From a virus, in the IMG/VR virus record IMGVR_UViG_3300032731_000244, positions 1 through 46,500 of that record: a stretch of 46,500 nt of DNA. One strand, given 5' to 3'. The stretch's first letter is position 1, and each line of letters opens with the position of its first letter. A program made the translations under genes and the position numbers. The notes beneath the pieces are model-generated. The model worked only from the letters and a program-made list of their open reading frames with translations, ran no database searches and was not told the origin of the DNA. This document shows positions 1 through 8,346 of this stretch, in pieces.

Positions 1-617
1 CTGTAGATGTGCTCAAGGTCGATGGCCGCAACGACGCTGCTGTAGAAGTAGCAATTGCGCACTGTCAAGTTGTCAGCAAACATCGTCGTGCCATCCCACT
101 CGGCATAGATACCATTGCAGGCGGTGTATGTGGGACCATCATCGAACACAAAGCCCTCAATGGTGACGTTCACTCCGTGGACAGTGATGCAAGTCCCGCC
201 ATCCTGTACTGGATACCAGGGCACGCCCAGCGCACCAGCAGATAAGCCGACGAGGCGCACGCCAGCAACATTTATAGTCACTTCCTCACTCACTGAAGTG
301 GTATACTGCGCAGTGGCGACCCCCTGGCCGCCTTGTGCATACATCCACGAGCTATTGTCCATCACAGCGATGACATCGCCGCGATGTGGCTGGCACAGGG
401 TGATTGCCTTTGCCACAGTCAGTAGCGGCTCGGTTGGGTTAGTGCCGTCACGGTTGTCACTGGCTCCTGGGAAGTTGGGATCGACGTAAAATATCGCGCC
501 TGTGCAGTGAGTGCGCAAGCCCGTCTCATTGTCAGTCCCAAAGACTCCCGCCATCCCCGGATACCACGGATTCAGCCGCGTGAGCGGCACGGGCCACCGT
601 ACATCTGAACTAGGCAT
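1..617 (-). CDS. Parallel beta-helix structural protein, C-terminus cut off by window edge
   Basis: About 205 residues are visible from the start at 617, which follows an AGGAGG ribosome-binding site; the gene runs off the left edge. Near residues 40-70 it carries a YVDPNFPG...DGTNP..P...TVAKAI pattern, typical of the N-terminal cap of right-handed parallel beta-helix proteins (DUF1565-like), followed by short hydrophobic rungs rich in N, G, C and V. The next two minus-strand genes upstream share the same opening pattern, so the three are paralogues. It lies downstream of the capsid genes, which suggests a tail spike, fibre or surface protein. That role is inferred. Confidence 0.75.
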   Translation of the reverse strand, partial: MPSSDVRWPVPLTRLNPWYPGMAGVFGTDNETGLRTHCTGAIFYVDPNFPGASDNRDGTNPTEPLLTVAKAITLCQPHRGDVIAVMDNSSWMYAQGGQGVATAQYTTSVSEEVTINVAGVRLVGLSAGALGVPWYPVQDGGTCITVHGVNVTIEGFVFDDGPTYTACNGIYAEWDGTTMFADNLTVRNCYFYSSVVAAIDLEHIY

Positions 618-700
618 ATTTCAGCCTCCTATGAGTACATATTCTTGTGGGCGGGGCAGTTTCCTGCCGAGCAGGGTCTACACCCCGCCCCTGTATATTG

Positions 701-1591
701 CTACGCTGGCAATGTTGCCGTGATATTGCGATAGTTGAGCAGCCAGTGATTGCTACCTGCTGCCGCACTGTCCAGATACGGATTCGCTGCCATTGCAGTA
801 TCGCCGAAGTTGGCGCTGTTGCCATCAATCGTCACGCCACCCACGCAGGTCGCATCCAGCGTGATCGCGTATCCTTGGGTATCAGAGACCGGCGCGAACC
901 GATTGTCAAAGATGCCGCCTTGAGCGAACTCATTATTGATCCGGATGCCCTCGGCTCCCACCTGGCGGAACCAGTTAGACTCTCGCCCAGGAACGCCAAG
1001 CATTCCGCGTGTCGCGTTGTGATCTAGCCGAATGCCGTTCCGCGTCAGGCCCGCACCGAAGTGACAGGCCCACACTTGCAGATATGGTGGGTCAAACGGT
1101 GCGACACCTCGGATACCGTCTTGCCCCGTTCCCATCTCTCCGAACTGGCAGTGATGGATGTCGATGCCCCACACGCTTGCACCGATCTCGATACAGCCGT
1201 GTGCAGCCCCACCGTTGATAGAGAGATTGCATATCTCTACACCAGCAGCCGTGATGCTCATACCTGCTACGTCGCCAGTTTGGTTCACTTGCGCCCACGC
1301 CACTCCACCCAGCGGAACGCCGATGATGCGCACCATGCTCTTGTCGACGACGATGGGCCAGTCCTCAGTTCCTGCTGACCAGTAGTCGAGAACAACGATG
1401 GTGTCATTGCGGTCGTTAGTACACAACGCCAGTGCCGCTTTGAAGCTGGCAAGTGGCGTGGTCGGAGTCAGTCCGTCGTTTGTGTCTGGGCCGCTACCGT
1501 CGATGTAGTAGACATTGCCCAGGTTTGCACCAGGCCGCATTGCTGCGGCTAGGCCACCCCCATACCACGCAGGTGATTTTGGATTTGCCAT
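701..1591 (-). CDS. Parallel beta-helix structural protein (probable tail spike/fibre paralogue)
   Basis: 296 residues; AGGAGG lies just upstream of the start. Residues 27-55 read VYYIDGSGPD.NDGLTP..P..SFKAAL, the same DGT/DGL-P-P-T/S motif as its two neighbours, then many short rungs such as ICNLSINGGAAHGCIEIG and GGVTIDGNSANFGD, as expected for a right-handed beta-helix. No enzymatic motif is recognisable. It sits between two paralogues with 12-80 base gaps and should be in the same late transcript. Such proteins commonly form trimeric spikes or fibres that bind or degrade host glycans; that is inference from the fold. Confidence 0.72.
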   Translation of the reverse strand: MANPKSPAWYGGGLAAAMRPGANLGNVYYIDGSGPDTNDGLTPTTPLASFKAALALCTNDRNDTIVVLDYWSAGTEDWPIVVDKSMVRIIGVPLGGVAWAQVNQTGDVAGMSITAAGVEICNLSINGGAAHGCIEIGASVWGIDIHHCQFGEMGTGQDGIRGVAPFDPPYLQVWACHFGAGLTRNGIRLDHNATRGMLGVPGRESNWFRQVGAEGIRINNEFAQGGIFDNRFAPVSDTQGYAITLDATCVGGVTIDGNSANFGDTAMAANPYLDSAAAGSNHWLLNYRNITATLPA

Positions 1592-1603
1592 TATCTATTC
1601 CTC

Positions 1604-2620
1604 CTATGCCGCTGGCGGCGCGATTGTCAAGCCGTTATCGCCGACCTCAGCTTCAGCTACATCTTCCGCGATATTCCCACCCCACATGCCAGGATTCGCC
1701 GCGTGTGCCCAGTAGCCACCCGTATTCGAGTAGTCGCCACAGAACACATTGCCTGTGACGATGTTCTCGCCTTGCGAGCCACCGCGCAGGTCAATGTAGA
1801 TCGTCGGCGTTATCAGCGTCCCCCACTCAAACACGTTGCCCTGGATGAGACTGACGTTGAACCCACGATTACTGTTCAGGTTCCCGATGTAGTTATCCGA
1901 GTCGCTGAACCGATTGCCGATGATGCTACATTGGTACGGGTTCCCAGGCCCAACTGCCGAGTCGGTGATCATGATACAGAACGCACTGTCATCGCCCTGG
2001 TTCATTTCCATAAACCAGTTGTTCAGGATCGAGACGCGGTGCGGCGCACCATAGAAGTCGATGCCGTACAGCCCTGCCCACAGACCGTCGAACATGCAGT
2101 CGCGGATGACGGTCTTGTACGCATTCGTCCCATTGACCGTGTGCTCTTCGACACGGACACCAGCCGCACTCGCAGGGCAGTTGAACTCGATGTTCTGAAT
2201 CGTCCACCCTTCGGACTGGACCGTCAGGCAGTTCTCTGCCGCAGCGCCCGATGCCCACGTTGGCCGGTGCATTCCTGGCCCAGCCCCTACGAGCGTGCAG
2301 TAGTCAGGCGCAGCCGCAGGAATAGTCACTGTTTCTGTGTAGGCCATCCCGCCGAGCACGATGACACTGCCAGCCATCGACGTAGCTTGCGCTGTCTGAT
2401 GAGCCGTCAGCTTTGTCACCGCTGCCTGGATGGTTTCCATCGGGTGTACTGGGTCGGTGCCATCGTGCGCATCGCCAGTATCGGGATGGTCAGGGTCAAC
2501 CCACATCGTAATCGCCGTGGTTCCCCACCGCATTCCGAGTGAGACATCGCTGCCATCAACGCCCATTTGCCCTGGGAAGAGAGAAGAAAATCGAACGAGC
2601 GGGATACCTAAACTTGACAT
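1604..2620 (-). CDS. Parallel beta-helix structural protein (third paralogue)
   Basis: 338 residues from the ATG at 2620. An ATG 21 bases further upstream is less likely because AAAGGAG lies between the two and fits the inner start. Residues 40-75 contain MWVDPDHPDTGDAHDGTDP and METIQAAV, the shared cap motif, then beta-helix rungs such as CTLVGAGPGMHRP and IIGNRFSDSDNYIGN. It is the longest of the three. The -35 box of the opposite-strand HNH promoter lies just upstream of this gene's start codon. Confidence 0.75.
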   Translation of the reverse strand: MSSLGIPLVRFSSLFPGQMGVDGSDVSLGMRWGTTAITMWVDPDHPDTGDAHDGTDPVHPMETIQAAVTKLTAHQTAQATSMAGSVIVLGGMAYTETVTIPAAAPDYCTLVGAGPGMHRPTWASGAAAENCLTVQSEGWTIQNIEFNCPASAAGVRVEEHTVNGTNAYKTVIRDCMFDGLWAGLYGIDFYGAPHRVSILNNWFMEMNQGDDSAFCIMITDSAVGPGNPYQCSIIGNRFSDSDNYIGNLNSNRGFNVSLIQGNVFEWGTLITPTIYIDLRGGSQGENIVTGNVFCGDYSNTGGYWAHAANPGMWGGNIAEDVAEAEVGDNGLTIAPPAA

Positions 2621-2634
2621 ATTCTTTGCTCCTT

Positions 2635-2663
2635 TTGACAAAACAGACGAACTATGCTAGAAT
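2635..2663 (+). promoter_or_regulatory. Sigma70-like promoter for the opposite-strand HNH gene
   Basis: TTGACA at 2635-2640 and TAGAAT at 2658-2663 are separated by 17 bases, close to the bacterial consensus. It faces right, against the surrounding late genes, and the only plus-strand gene it can serve is the HNH gene at 2764. A 12-base palindrome GGGGCGCGCCCC lies in the leader at 2714-2725. Confidence 0.7.
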
Positions 2664-2763
2664 AGAACCGGGCTTGGGTGATATGATCAATCATCGACAA
2701 GCGTTCTATCCGAGGGGCGCGCCCCCTTGTGTTTGCTCGGTACATACTGTCGGAGGTATGACA

Positions 2764-3588
2764 ATGGGTAAGCGCCCCAGACTGATTTCGATTTGCCCGA
2801 TCTGTGATCAACCGTTTGACAATTGCCTTGATCCAGATGGCACCCCCCACAAGCTCTGCTGCTCCACTAGATGTGCGCGTATTAGCGGTGGTCGCAAGCG
2901 GCGGGTTCTGCGGATTCAACATACGTGCCCAATATGCCAGGTGACATTTTTGGACCGACCCAAGAAGGGGCGTATATATTGTTCTCGCAAGTGTTTTGGT
3001 GTGGGCAAGCAGAGAACACCCAAGCGCGTTACGGCAACCTGCGAATACTGTGGCAAGATATTTACAACCCTCGACCCTTCGGGATGGTCGGTGCCTATTG
3101 TACAACGTTATTGTTCCCACGCTTGTAGTGGCAAGGCAAACGCCATCGCGCGCGGGCAAGCTGTTCGCAAGAAGCTCGTCCGTCTTTGCATTCATTGCGG
3201 CACCAGATTTACCCGCCTTGCACGGCCAGGCAGAAAGTATCTCTATTGCAGCCGAAGATGTTTTTGGGCACATCATCGTGGTTCCAACCACACGTTTTGG
3301 CGGGGTGGAACTCACCGAGACTATGGGCCGAACTGGAAAGAGCAACGAACAGCCACGCTTGAGCGAGACGCGTATCACTGCCGCCGTTGCGGCTCTGACG
3401 ACCGGCCAGGCGTTCATCATATCGTTCCCCGTGTGGAGTTCGGCCAAGATTGGACACTCATGAATGAATTATCCAATCTGGTCACTCTTTGCCCTACTTG
3501 CCATGCCAACTTGCATCTCCATCCCACGGAAGAATGGTCTGCCGAAACACTGCCAGTGTCATTACTTACCTCCCTCTCATCTGTCTAG
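2764..3588 (+). CDS. Free-standing HNH homing endonuclease with tandem zinc ribbons
   Basis: 274 residues from the ATG at 2764, seven bases after GGAGG; the ATG at 2758 is too close. Four Cys-rich ribbons come first (CPICDQPF..., CPICQVTF..., CEYCGKIF..., CIHCGTRF..., each closed by CSxxC or CxTRC), then an HNH core: CRRCG, HHIVPR and CPTCHANLH at the C-terminus. HNH nucleases of this kind cut DNA to spread their own gene. It is the only plus-strand gene among the late genes, has its own promoter, and its 3' end overlaps the next minus-strand gene by 23 bases, so it looks like an insertion between the capsid and beta-helix genes. Confidence 0.85.
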   Translation: MGKRPRLISICPICDQPFDNCLDPDGTPHKLCCSTRCARISGGRKRRVLRIQHTCPICQVTFLDRPKKGRIYCSRKCFGVGKQRTPKRVTATCEYCGKIFTTLDPSGWSVPIVQRYCSHACSGKANAIARGQAVRKKLVRLCIHCGTRFTRLARPGRKYLYCSRRCFWAHHRGSNHTFWRGGTHRDYGPNWKEQRTATLERDAYHCRRCGSDDRPGVHHIVPRVEFGQDWTLMNELSNLVTLCPTCHANLHLHPTEEWSAETLPVSLLTSLSSV

Positions 3589-3982
3589 CTAGCTCGGGTC
3601 TTTTGTCCTCGGGCACCCACATGTCGAGTGCTTTGTCATGCGCCTTCGCAGGCCCACTCTCAAAGTTCTCTACTTTCTGCAACAGCGCGATACGCGCTGC
3701 CTGCCCTGGGTCTGCAAACCCAACGTACGGCCCGACCGGATCGACGAGGCGATATACTGCCCCGTCTTTGCCCGTGCGCGTGTCAAAGCCAACTTCGTCT
3801 GGCACGTCTGGATCAACGCGCACCAAGCCCAGGAATGCAAGATGGTCTTCGCTTCCAGGCTCCATATAGTCGGGCCGTAGCGTTGGGTCATCGCTAACCT
3901 CTGACTGCACGGGCGCACCCATGTTGCGCAGAAGTTCCTCAAGATCGTTTACCCGCTTTTCAAGCTCTTTGTTAGTAGGCAT
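3566..3982 (-). CDS. Small protein with N-terminal coiled coil, downstream of major capsid gene
   Basis: 138 residues, preceded by AAAGGGGGAA. Residues 4-20 (NKELEKRVNDLEELLRN) form heptads. The rest is acidic and includes YRLVDPVGPYVGFADPGQA and MWVPEDKRPELARQM. I do not recognise a family. Its position 36 bases after the major capsid gene suggests a virion or head-completion role. The last 23 bases overlap the end of the convergent HNH gene. Confidence 0.7.
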   Translation of the reverse strand: MPTNKELEKRVNDLEELLRNMGAPVQSEVSDDPTLRPDYMEPGSEDHLAFLGLVRVDPDVPDEVGFDTRTGKDGAVYRLVDPVGPYVGFADPGQAARIALLQKVENFESGPAKAHDKALDMWVPEDKRPELARQMRGR

Positions 3983-4018
3983 TTGTTTCCCCCTTTATTC
4001 GATTGTCCTCGGCTTCAC

Positions 4019-5143
4019 TTAGGCCGCGGTTCCAGTTGAGTAGTACGCACCCTTGCGGTCGAACAAGTTACCGTTCGTCGCATCAATGTACGTACCCCAG
4101 ATGTCCATCGCCTTGACGACGACGTTTCCAGTCTCGAAGTCACCCATGATTGGGTTGACGGCTGCGCCAGCGCCCAGCATCGATGAAATTGACTCAATGT
4201 CAGACTTTCGCCGCAGAACGCGCGGTGCGGGCCATCCCTGCATCCTGGCGAGCACCATTGCGATTAGACCAGTGCGCCATTCGGCAAACGCCCACCACGG
4301 GATATTCGGTGCTGTGTAAGCCACGTACGGGTCTTCGATGCCGATCCAGTTGGTTCGTACAACGTTCACGGCGTTGGTCGCATTCTCGGGCACAAGCTGG
4401 CTGCCGTGGATAGTGCGAACCACGTCCTCGAGCCCACTCGGATAGACGATGTACGCCAGCCGCGCGTTGATGGGTTCACCCGCGGCGTCCGTGCGTGCAT
4501 TGTACGCCATCCGTGCTTCACTGATGTGCGTAGTCGTCAAGCGCCCGTTCTGCGAGTACATCACACCACCATTTGTCAGCCGCAGGATAGATGTAACGTT
4601 GTTGTACAGGCGGCTGACGTACTTCTCAAGCGTGCGCCGTGCAGAATATCCCATCTCCTGAGCGGTTTCCCTGAAGTAATCCAGGTAGTCGTTCACGAGC
4701 ATCTGCCACGAGAAGTCGAACTGCTTCTGCCACACAAACACCTGCAACGTTCGTGAGACAGCGTCCGGGAACTCGCCAGCGCGGGCCGGAGCCTTGCTAG
4801 GCGTGTACTCTAGATCGTTCAAGCCCTGACGGCGCTGGAGCTTCGTAACTTCCTGGAAGTTCGGCAGCACCGCTGGTTTGACAAGAGGCTCAAACGCAAA
4901 GTTCTTCTTCTCATACGCTTCCCATACCTCGACGTCAACGAAGGTGCCCAGCGCGTTCGCGAAGTCGCCCGTAGTCATCGCCTCGCTCATCAGCCCGGTT
5001 GATCCGGCTGGCCCTGCGCCGCCCATCGTGTTGTCCAGGTAATTGAAGTAGTCGTCACACTCCTGAATGCGCTTGTCAGGAGCCCCAAGCTTAGACAGCT
5101 CTTCTTTTCTCAGGTCGTTGAACACACGTAGAATGCTTCTCAT
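4019..5143 (-). CDS. Major capsid protein (HK97-fold type)
   Basis: 374 residues; start preceded by AGGAGG. It has the features of a phage major head subunit: a helical N-terminus, a central segment with LEYTPSKAPARAGEFPDAVS and VWQKQFDFSWQMLVND, and a C-terminal half with ARLAYIVYPSGLEDVV, APNIPWWAFAEW and MGDFETGNVVVKAMDIWG. The order protease, small decoration-like protein, then this gene is the classic head-assembly order. I saw no separate scaffold gene; the acidic parts of the protease may serve that role. Assignment rests on sequence character plus position. Confidence 0.82.
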   Translation of the reverse strand: MRSILRVFNDLRKEELSKLGAPDKRIQECDDYFNYLDNTMGGAGPAGSTGLMSEAMTTGDFANALGTFVDVEVWEAYEKKNFAFEPLVKPAVLPNFQEVTKLQRRQGLNDLEYTPSKAPARAGEFPDAVSRTLQVFVWQKQFDFSWQMLVNDYLDYFRETAQEMGYSARRTLEKYVSRLYNNVTSILRLTNGGVMYSQNGRLTTTHISEARMAYNARTDAAGEPINARLAYIVYPSGLEDVVRTIHGSQLVPENATNAVNVVRTNWIGIEDPYVAYTAPNIPWWAFAEWRTGLIAMVLARMQGWPAPRVLRRKSDIESISSMLGAGAAVNPIMGDFETGNVVVKAMDIWGTYIDATNGNLFDRKGAYYSTGTAA

Positions 5144-5176
5144 GTTTATCCTCCTACTATTCGATTGCCGTCACCA

Positions 5177-5791
5177 CTACGGGGTCAGGTCGCGTGCGCC
5201 ATTGATCAGCAGAATGCAGACGGCATATTCGTAGACCGTTTCCGCCCACGATAGCGGCCACGACTGCGCCGTATTCGCACCACCCACGCTCACGTCCACA
5301 TACTCGTCCTGGTCGTACCACAGTACGCCAGCCATCGGGTTCTTCAAGGTGCCAGTGCTGTTGAACTGCGATAGCGAGAGCGTGCAGCCCGCGCCAAGCG
5401 CAGCGCTGTCATCGACGTAGACCGGCTGCCCGATAACAGGCGCGGACTCGAATGTGTCCGCCTCAGCCTGCGCATACCCCGTGATGTTAGACACGTAGTT
5501 CTTGACGATCTGGCCGTCAGCGATGTCCACCACCACGAAGTCGAAAGGCTCGGTGAGTCCTTCCTTCACCGTCAGAACGACGCCCGTCACGTTCAGCGGA
5601 CGCCCGTCATCCGCCGTGCGCCCACCGATGGCAATCACCGGGTGCAGTCCATTCTCAAGCTCATCCTTGTTCGCGCCAATGGCATTGTCGTGAACGGGCC
5701 AGCAGTCGGACTCGTGAACCACCACTGGGGTGTGCGGCTCTGAACTCGTTTCGTACGATGCCCCACTGTAAAACGTTGCCTGTGTCGTCAT
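5177..5791 (-). CDS. Probable capsid decoration protein
   Basis: 204 residues, with AGGAGG upstream. The protein is beta-rich and has a VIGQPVYVDDSAAL..GCTLSLS..NSTGTLKNPMAGVLWYD segment, resembling the small beta-barrel head-decoration proteins (DUF2190-like) that lie between protease and major capsid genes. The C-terminus is hydrophobic (YEYAVCILLINGA). The function is inferred from that segment and its place in the head operon. Confidence 0.55.
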   Translation of the reverse strand: MTTQATFYSGASYETSSEPHTPVVVHESDCWPVHDNAIGANKDELENGLHPVIAIGGRTADDGRPLNVTGVVLTVKEGLTEPFDFVVVDIADGQIVKNYVSNITGYAQAEADTFESAPVIGQPVYVDDSAALGAGCTLSLSQFNSTGTLKNPMAGVLWYDQDEYVDVSVGGANTAQSWPLSWAETVYEYAVCILLINGARDLTP

Positions 5792-5807
5792 TTCTTACCT
5801 CCTCTTA

Positions 5808-7469
5808 CTAATCGAATATGCCAACGTTGGGCAGAACCACGTCGTGATAGTGCTTCCGCATAGCCAGTCGTCGTTCCTTCGGCGACTGAGCAGCCTCAGC
5901 AACACTCGCGCTCCGCGTTGTTGGTCCTTGACCGAACGGCCTGCCTGAGCCAGTCGCAGCCTTGAAGTCATCCGTTGCCTTGGTGATTGCCCCTGCAAGC
6001 TCGTCTGCATCCGCATACTCGCGCACCTTGAGTGCGATCTTGAATGCTTCCGGCAAGCGCGTCTTGTCAACCTCTTCAGCGACAACGGCTTCTGCGATCA
6101 TCATCTCTTGGACTTCGCCTTCGGTCTCTACCACATCCTCTGGTGAAGGATCAGCCTCTTCGATCTCGGCAACCTGTTCCTCCACTGGCACTTCCTCGAC
6201 CACGTCTTCGACCGATCCTTCGGTCATATTACTCCCTCCATCTTCATTTTCGACGATCTCAAGCGCGCGCCCACCAGCGCCCGCCTTCGTCACCCAGTCA
6301 ATGCTCTCAACAGAGCTGATATTCTCGACGATGAATGCCTGCTTGCCATTGACCTTGCCCTTGCGCATATCGCCTTCGCCAAGTATCGAACACTCAAGCG
6401 AGCCAAGTGCATCAAGCGCTGCGCGGTTGCGCACGTTCCTGGCAAACGTTTCATCAAACACGCCAACAAGCGCGATTGGCCCACCACGCTCGGTGAAGCC
6501 AACGGGACAATCAAGCACCATGCTAACTTCGTTGCCGACTGACTTGTCTTTGCCACGATGGTTGACTGGATACATCTTCGCACCCTTGAACATATGCGCG
6601 TTCTCGCGCAGCATCGGTGCGCCGTAGTAGCGGCCCATCTTGGCGTTGCCCATTCCCGGACGGATGACTTCAATATGCAACTTCATCGGGGCAGCGCGTG
6701 TGCCCTCTCCATCTTCGACGATGGCAAGCACTTTCCCATCGCTGCTCTCTTCAAACTCAGCGCGCTCTGCGTCGCCTTCGTCAAACTCAATCAGCGGCTC
6801 TTCGACGACTGGCACGTCGTTGTCCGTTTCGACGACATCTTCCTTAACGTCTGTGGAAGGTTCTTGCTCTTCTGCGGACTCGGCAACATCATCAAGCCCA
6901 CACAAGACCTGATCAATCAGCTTAGAGGCTTCGACAAGCAATTTCGCTTGCCGTGCAGCATCAGTTGGGAAAAGCTCATCTTTCTTGGCTTCGACGACCT
7001 CTTCTTCCTCTCTCTCGGCAGCCTTGCCAACGCGGTAGAACTCAACGATGTCACTCAATGAAACACGCTCTCCATCAACCTCGACGTCGGCAATGGACAC
7101 GATAGGCGCTTGAGTTGTAGTCTCGCCAAGCTCGTTCCACTTCGAGTGCAGCAAGTCTAGCGTCTTTGCAGCTTCGTCATTCGCAATCTCGTCTGTCTCG
7201 CGTGCTACCGCCAAGCCAACTTCGATTGCCGTCTGCGCGACGCTTGCCATTGTCCATTCGCTGCCGTTGTCCATTTCGTTCTCCTGCACTTGTTTGGCGA
7301 TCACGCCATTAGCCTGCGTGACGGCCTTGGCGTCACATTTCTTCTCGCTGCCACCGTCCTTGATACATGCTGCCCTGACCGAGTTCGCAACGGCTGCCCA
7401 TTGCTTCTTGAGCTTGGCAGTCGTCGCTTTCGATTGAAACCTAACTGCGTCTTTCGCCGTCCAGGGCAT
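5808..7469 (-). CDS. Capsid maturation protease, probably fused to scaffold-like acidic regions
   Basis: 553 residues. Residues 1-60 begin MPWTAKDAVRF and include KKQWAAVANSVRAACIKDGG, a module often found at the start of phage protease or head proteins. Residues about 263-405 form the protease-like core, with HIEVIRPG, MYPVNHRGKD (His304), LGSLECSILGEG and SSVESIDWVTKAGAGG, matching the His/Ser layout of Mu I-like prohead proteases. Very acidic stretches (about 150-260 and 405-460) and a helical C-terminus could scaffold capsid assembly and be cut away. Catalytic residues were guessed by motif only. Confidence 0.75.
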   Translation of the reverse strand: MPWTAKDAVRFQSKATTAKLKKQWAAVANSVRAACIKDGGSEKKCDAKAVTQANGVIAKQVQENEMDNGSEWTMASVAQTAIEVGLAVARETDEIANDEAAKTLDLLHSKWNELGETTTQAPIVSIADVEVDGERVSLSDIVEFYRVGKAAEREEEEVVEAKKDELFPTDAARQAKLLVEASKLIDQVLCGLDDVAESAEEQEPSTDVKEDVVETDNDVPVVEEPLIEFDEGDAERAEFEESSDGKVLAIVEDGEGTRAAPMKLHIEVIRPGMGNAKMGRYYGAPMLRENAHMFKGAKMYPVNHRGKDKSVGNEVSMVLDCPVGFTERGGPIALVGVFDETFARNVRNRAALDALGSLECSILGEGDMRKGKVNGKQAFIVENISSVESIDWVTKAGAGGRALEIVENEDGGSNMTEGSVEDVVEEVPVEEQVAEIEEADPSPEDVVETEGEVQEMMIAEAVVAEEVDKTRLPEAFKIALKVREYADADELAGAITKATDDFKAATGSGRPFGQGPTTRSASVAEAAQSPKERRLAMRKHYHDVVLPNVGIFD

Positions 7470-7483
7470 CTCTATGTCCGATC

Positions 7484-7861
7484 CTATATCACCGTAACGG
7501 TCGGCTGTCTGCCATCAAGGTAATGTTTCACTGTGCGTCGACTGAGCACCGTCGTCAGGTCCGCGTCCACGTCGATAGTTTCTATCGTGTCGATCTCGCC
7601 AGTCGGGTAGTAGACATAGTTCGTGCGCCTGCCGCTTACAATGGCTCCCAGCGTGTCTCGGAACACCTCATCACATCGCGCAATCTGTCCGTCCACACCA
7701 TAGGTGATGTCAGGTCGGTCAGCGATGTTTGTCACGTCCAGCAGCAATTCGATGATCCGCCGCTTGGTGTGAATAGCGAGCCAGTTGTCGATGGCGACGA
7801 TGATCTGCGCCTTTGTGGCTGCTCGAAGCTGTGATAGCGTCAAGTTCGACCAGTTCGGCAT
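7484..7861 (-). CDS. Small head/connector-region protein of unknown function
   Basis: 125 residues. The start overlaps the stop of the upstream HNH gene by one base (TGATG), and its ribosome-binding site GGAGGCGT lies inside the end of that HNH gene. It contains helical LSQLRAATKAQIIVAIDNWL and a beta region with TNYVYYPTGEIDTIETIDVD. I do not recognise a family. Its place between the DUF1566 protein and the protease suggests a structural role. Confidence 0.7.
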   Translation of the reverse strand: MPNWSNLTLSQLRAATKAQIIVAIDNWLAIHTKRRIIELLLDVTNIADRPDITYGVDGQIARCDEVFRDTLGAIVSGRRTNYVYYPTGEIDTIETIDVDADLTTVLSRRTVKHYLDGRQPTVTVI

Positions 7862-8346
7862 CAGACGCCTCCAATTGTGTTGAGGCAGGCGAATTCGCCA
7901 TAGTATTTCAATGCAGCCTCATTGTATGCTTGAGCCGCACTCCGTTTGGATTCAAACAAGCCTAAGTATTTGTTTCTGCCATTCAGCCCAATCCAAGCTA
8001 TCCATTTACCACGTAGCTTATGCCAGGAGACCCCTTTGTATCCAGACGTATTAGTAACAGGCCGTCTGCGATTGCGCGTGTTTTCCGCAGGTGTGCATAA
8101 ACGCATATTGGCACGAGTGCAATTCAACCCATCGCCGTCTCGATGGTCTACCTGCAATCCATCCATAGGCTCCAATAGAAAGGCATGTAAGAATAATTGG
8201 TGCCGCTTGCTGCCCATATTTATCAGTCGGCTGGGATACCATGTGCGTTTCCGTTTCACGGCATGCCATTTATACTGGGACGCACGAGCATAGTCTGCAT
8301 CATCAACCAATGCAACTTTACCCTTAGTCAGACTGATTGTTCTCAC
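7861..8346 (-). CDS. HNH homing endonuclease with AP2-type DNA-binding domain
   Basis: 161 residues, GTG start overlapping the previous stop by one base. The middle contains LHAFLLEP, LQVDHRDGDGLNCTRANMR and ENTRNRR, the HNH_3 signature. The C-terminal 55 residues (SGYKGVSWHK...KWIAWIGLNGRNKYLGLF.S...AAQAYNEAAL) are an AP2/ERF-like domain common in phage homing nucleases. It has been inserted exactly between two structural genes. Both its upstream and downstream junctions carry the same GGAGGCGT ribosome-binding sequence, so expression of the downstream gene is kept. Confidence 0.9.
   Translation of the reverse strand: MRTISLTKGKVALVDDADYARASQYKWHAVKRKRTWYPSRLINMGSKRHQLFLHAFLLEPMDGLQVDHRDGDGLNCTRANMRLCTPAENTRNRRRPVTNTSGYKGVSWHKLRGKWIAWIGLNGRNKYLGLFESKRSAAQAYNEAALKYYGEFACLNTIGGV

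Noticed and set aside
1703-2542. 279-residue plus-strand reading frame
   Set aside because: Antisense shadow of the beta-helix gene; no ribosome-binding site and an Arg/His-rich composition typical of shadows.
2608-3447. 279-residue minus-strand reading frame over the HNH gene
   Set aside because: The HNH frame has intact zinc ribbons and its own promoter; this frame has no motif or start signal.
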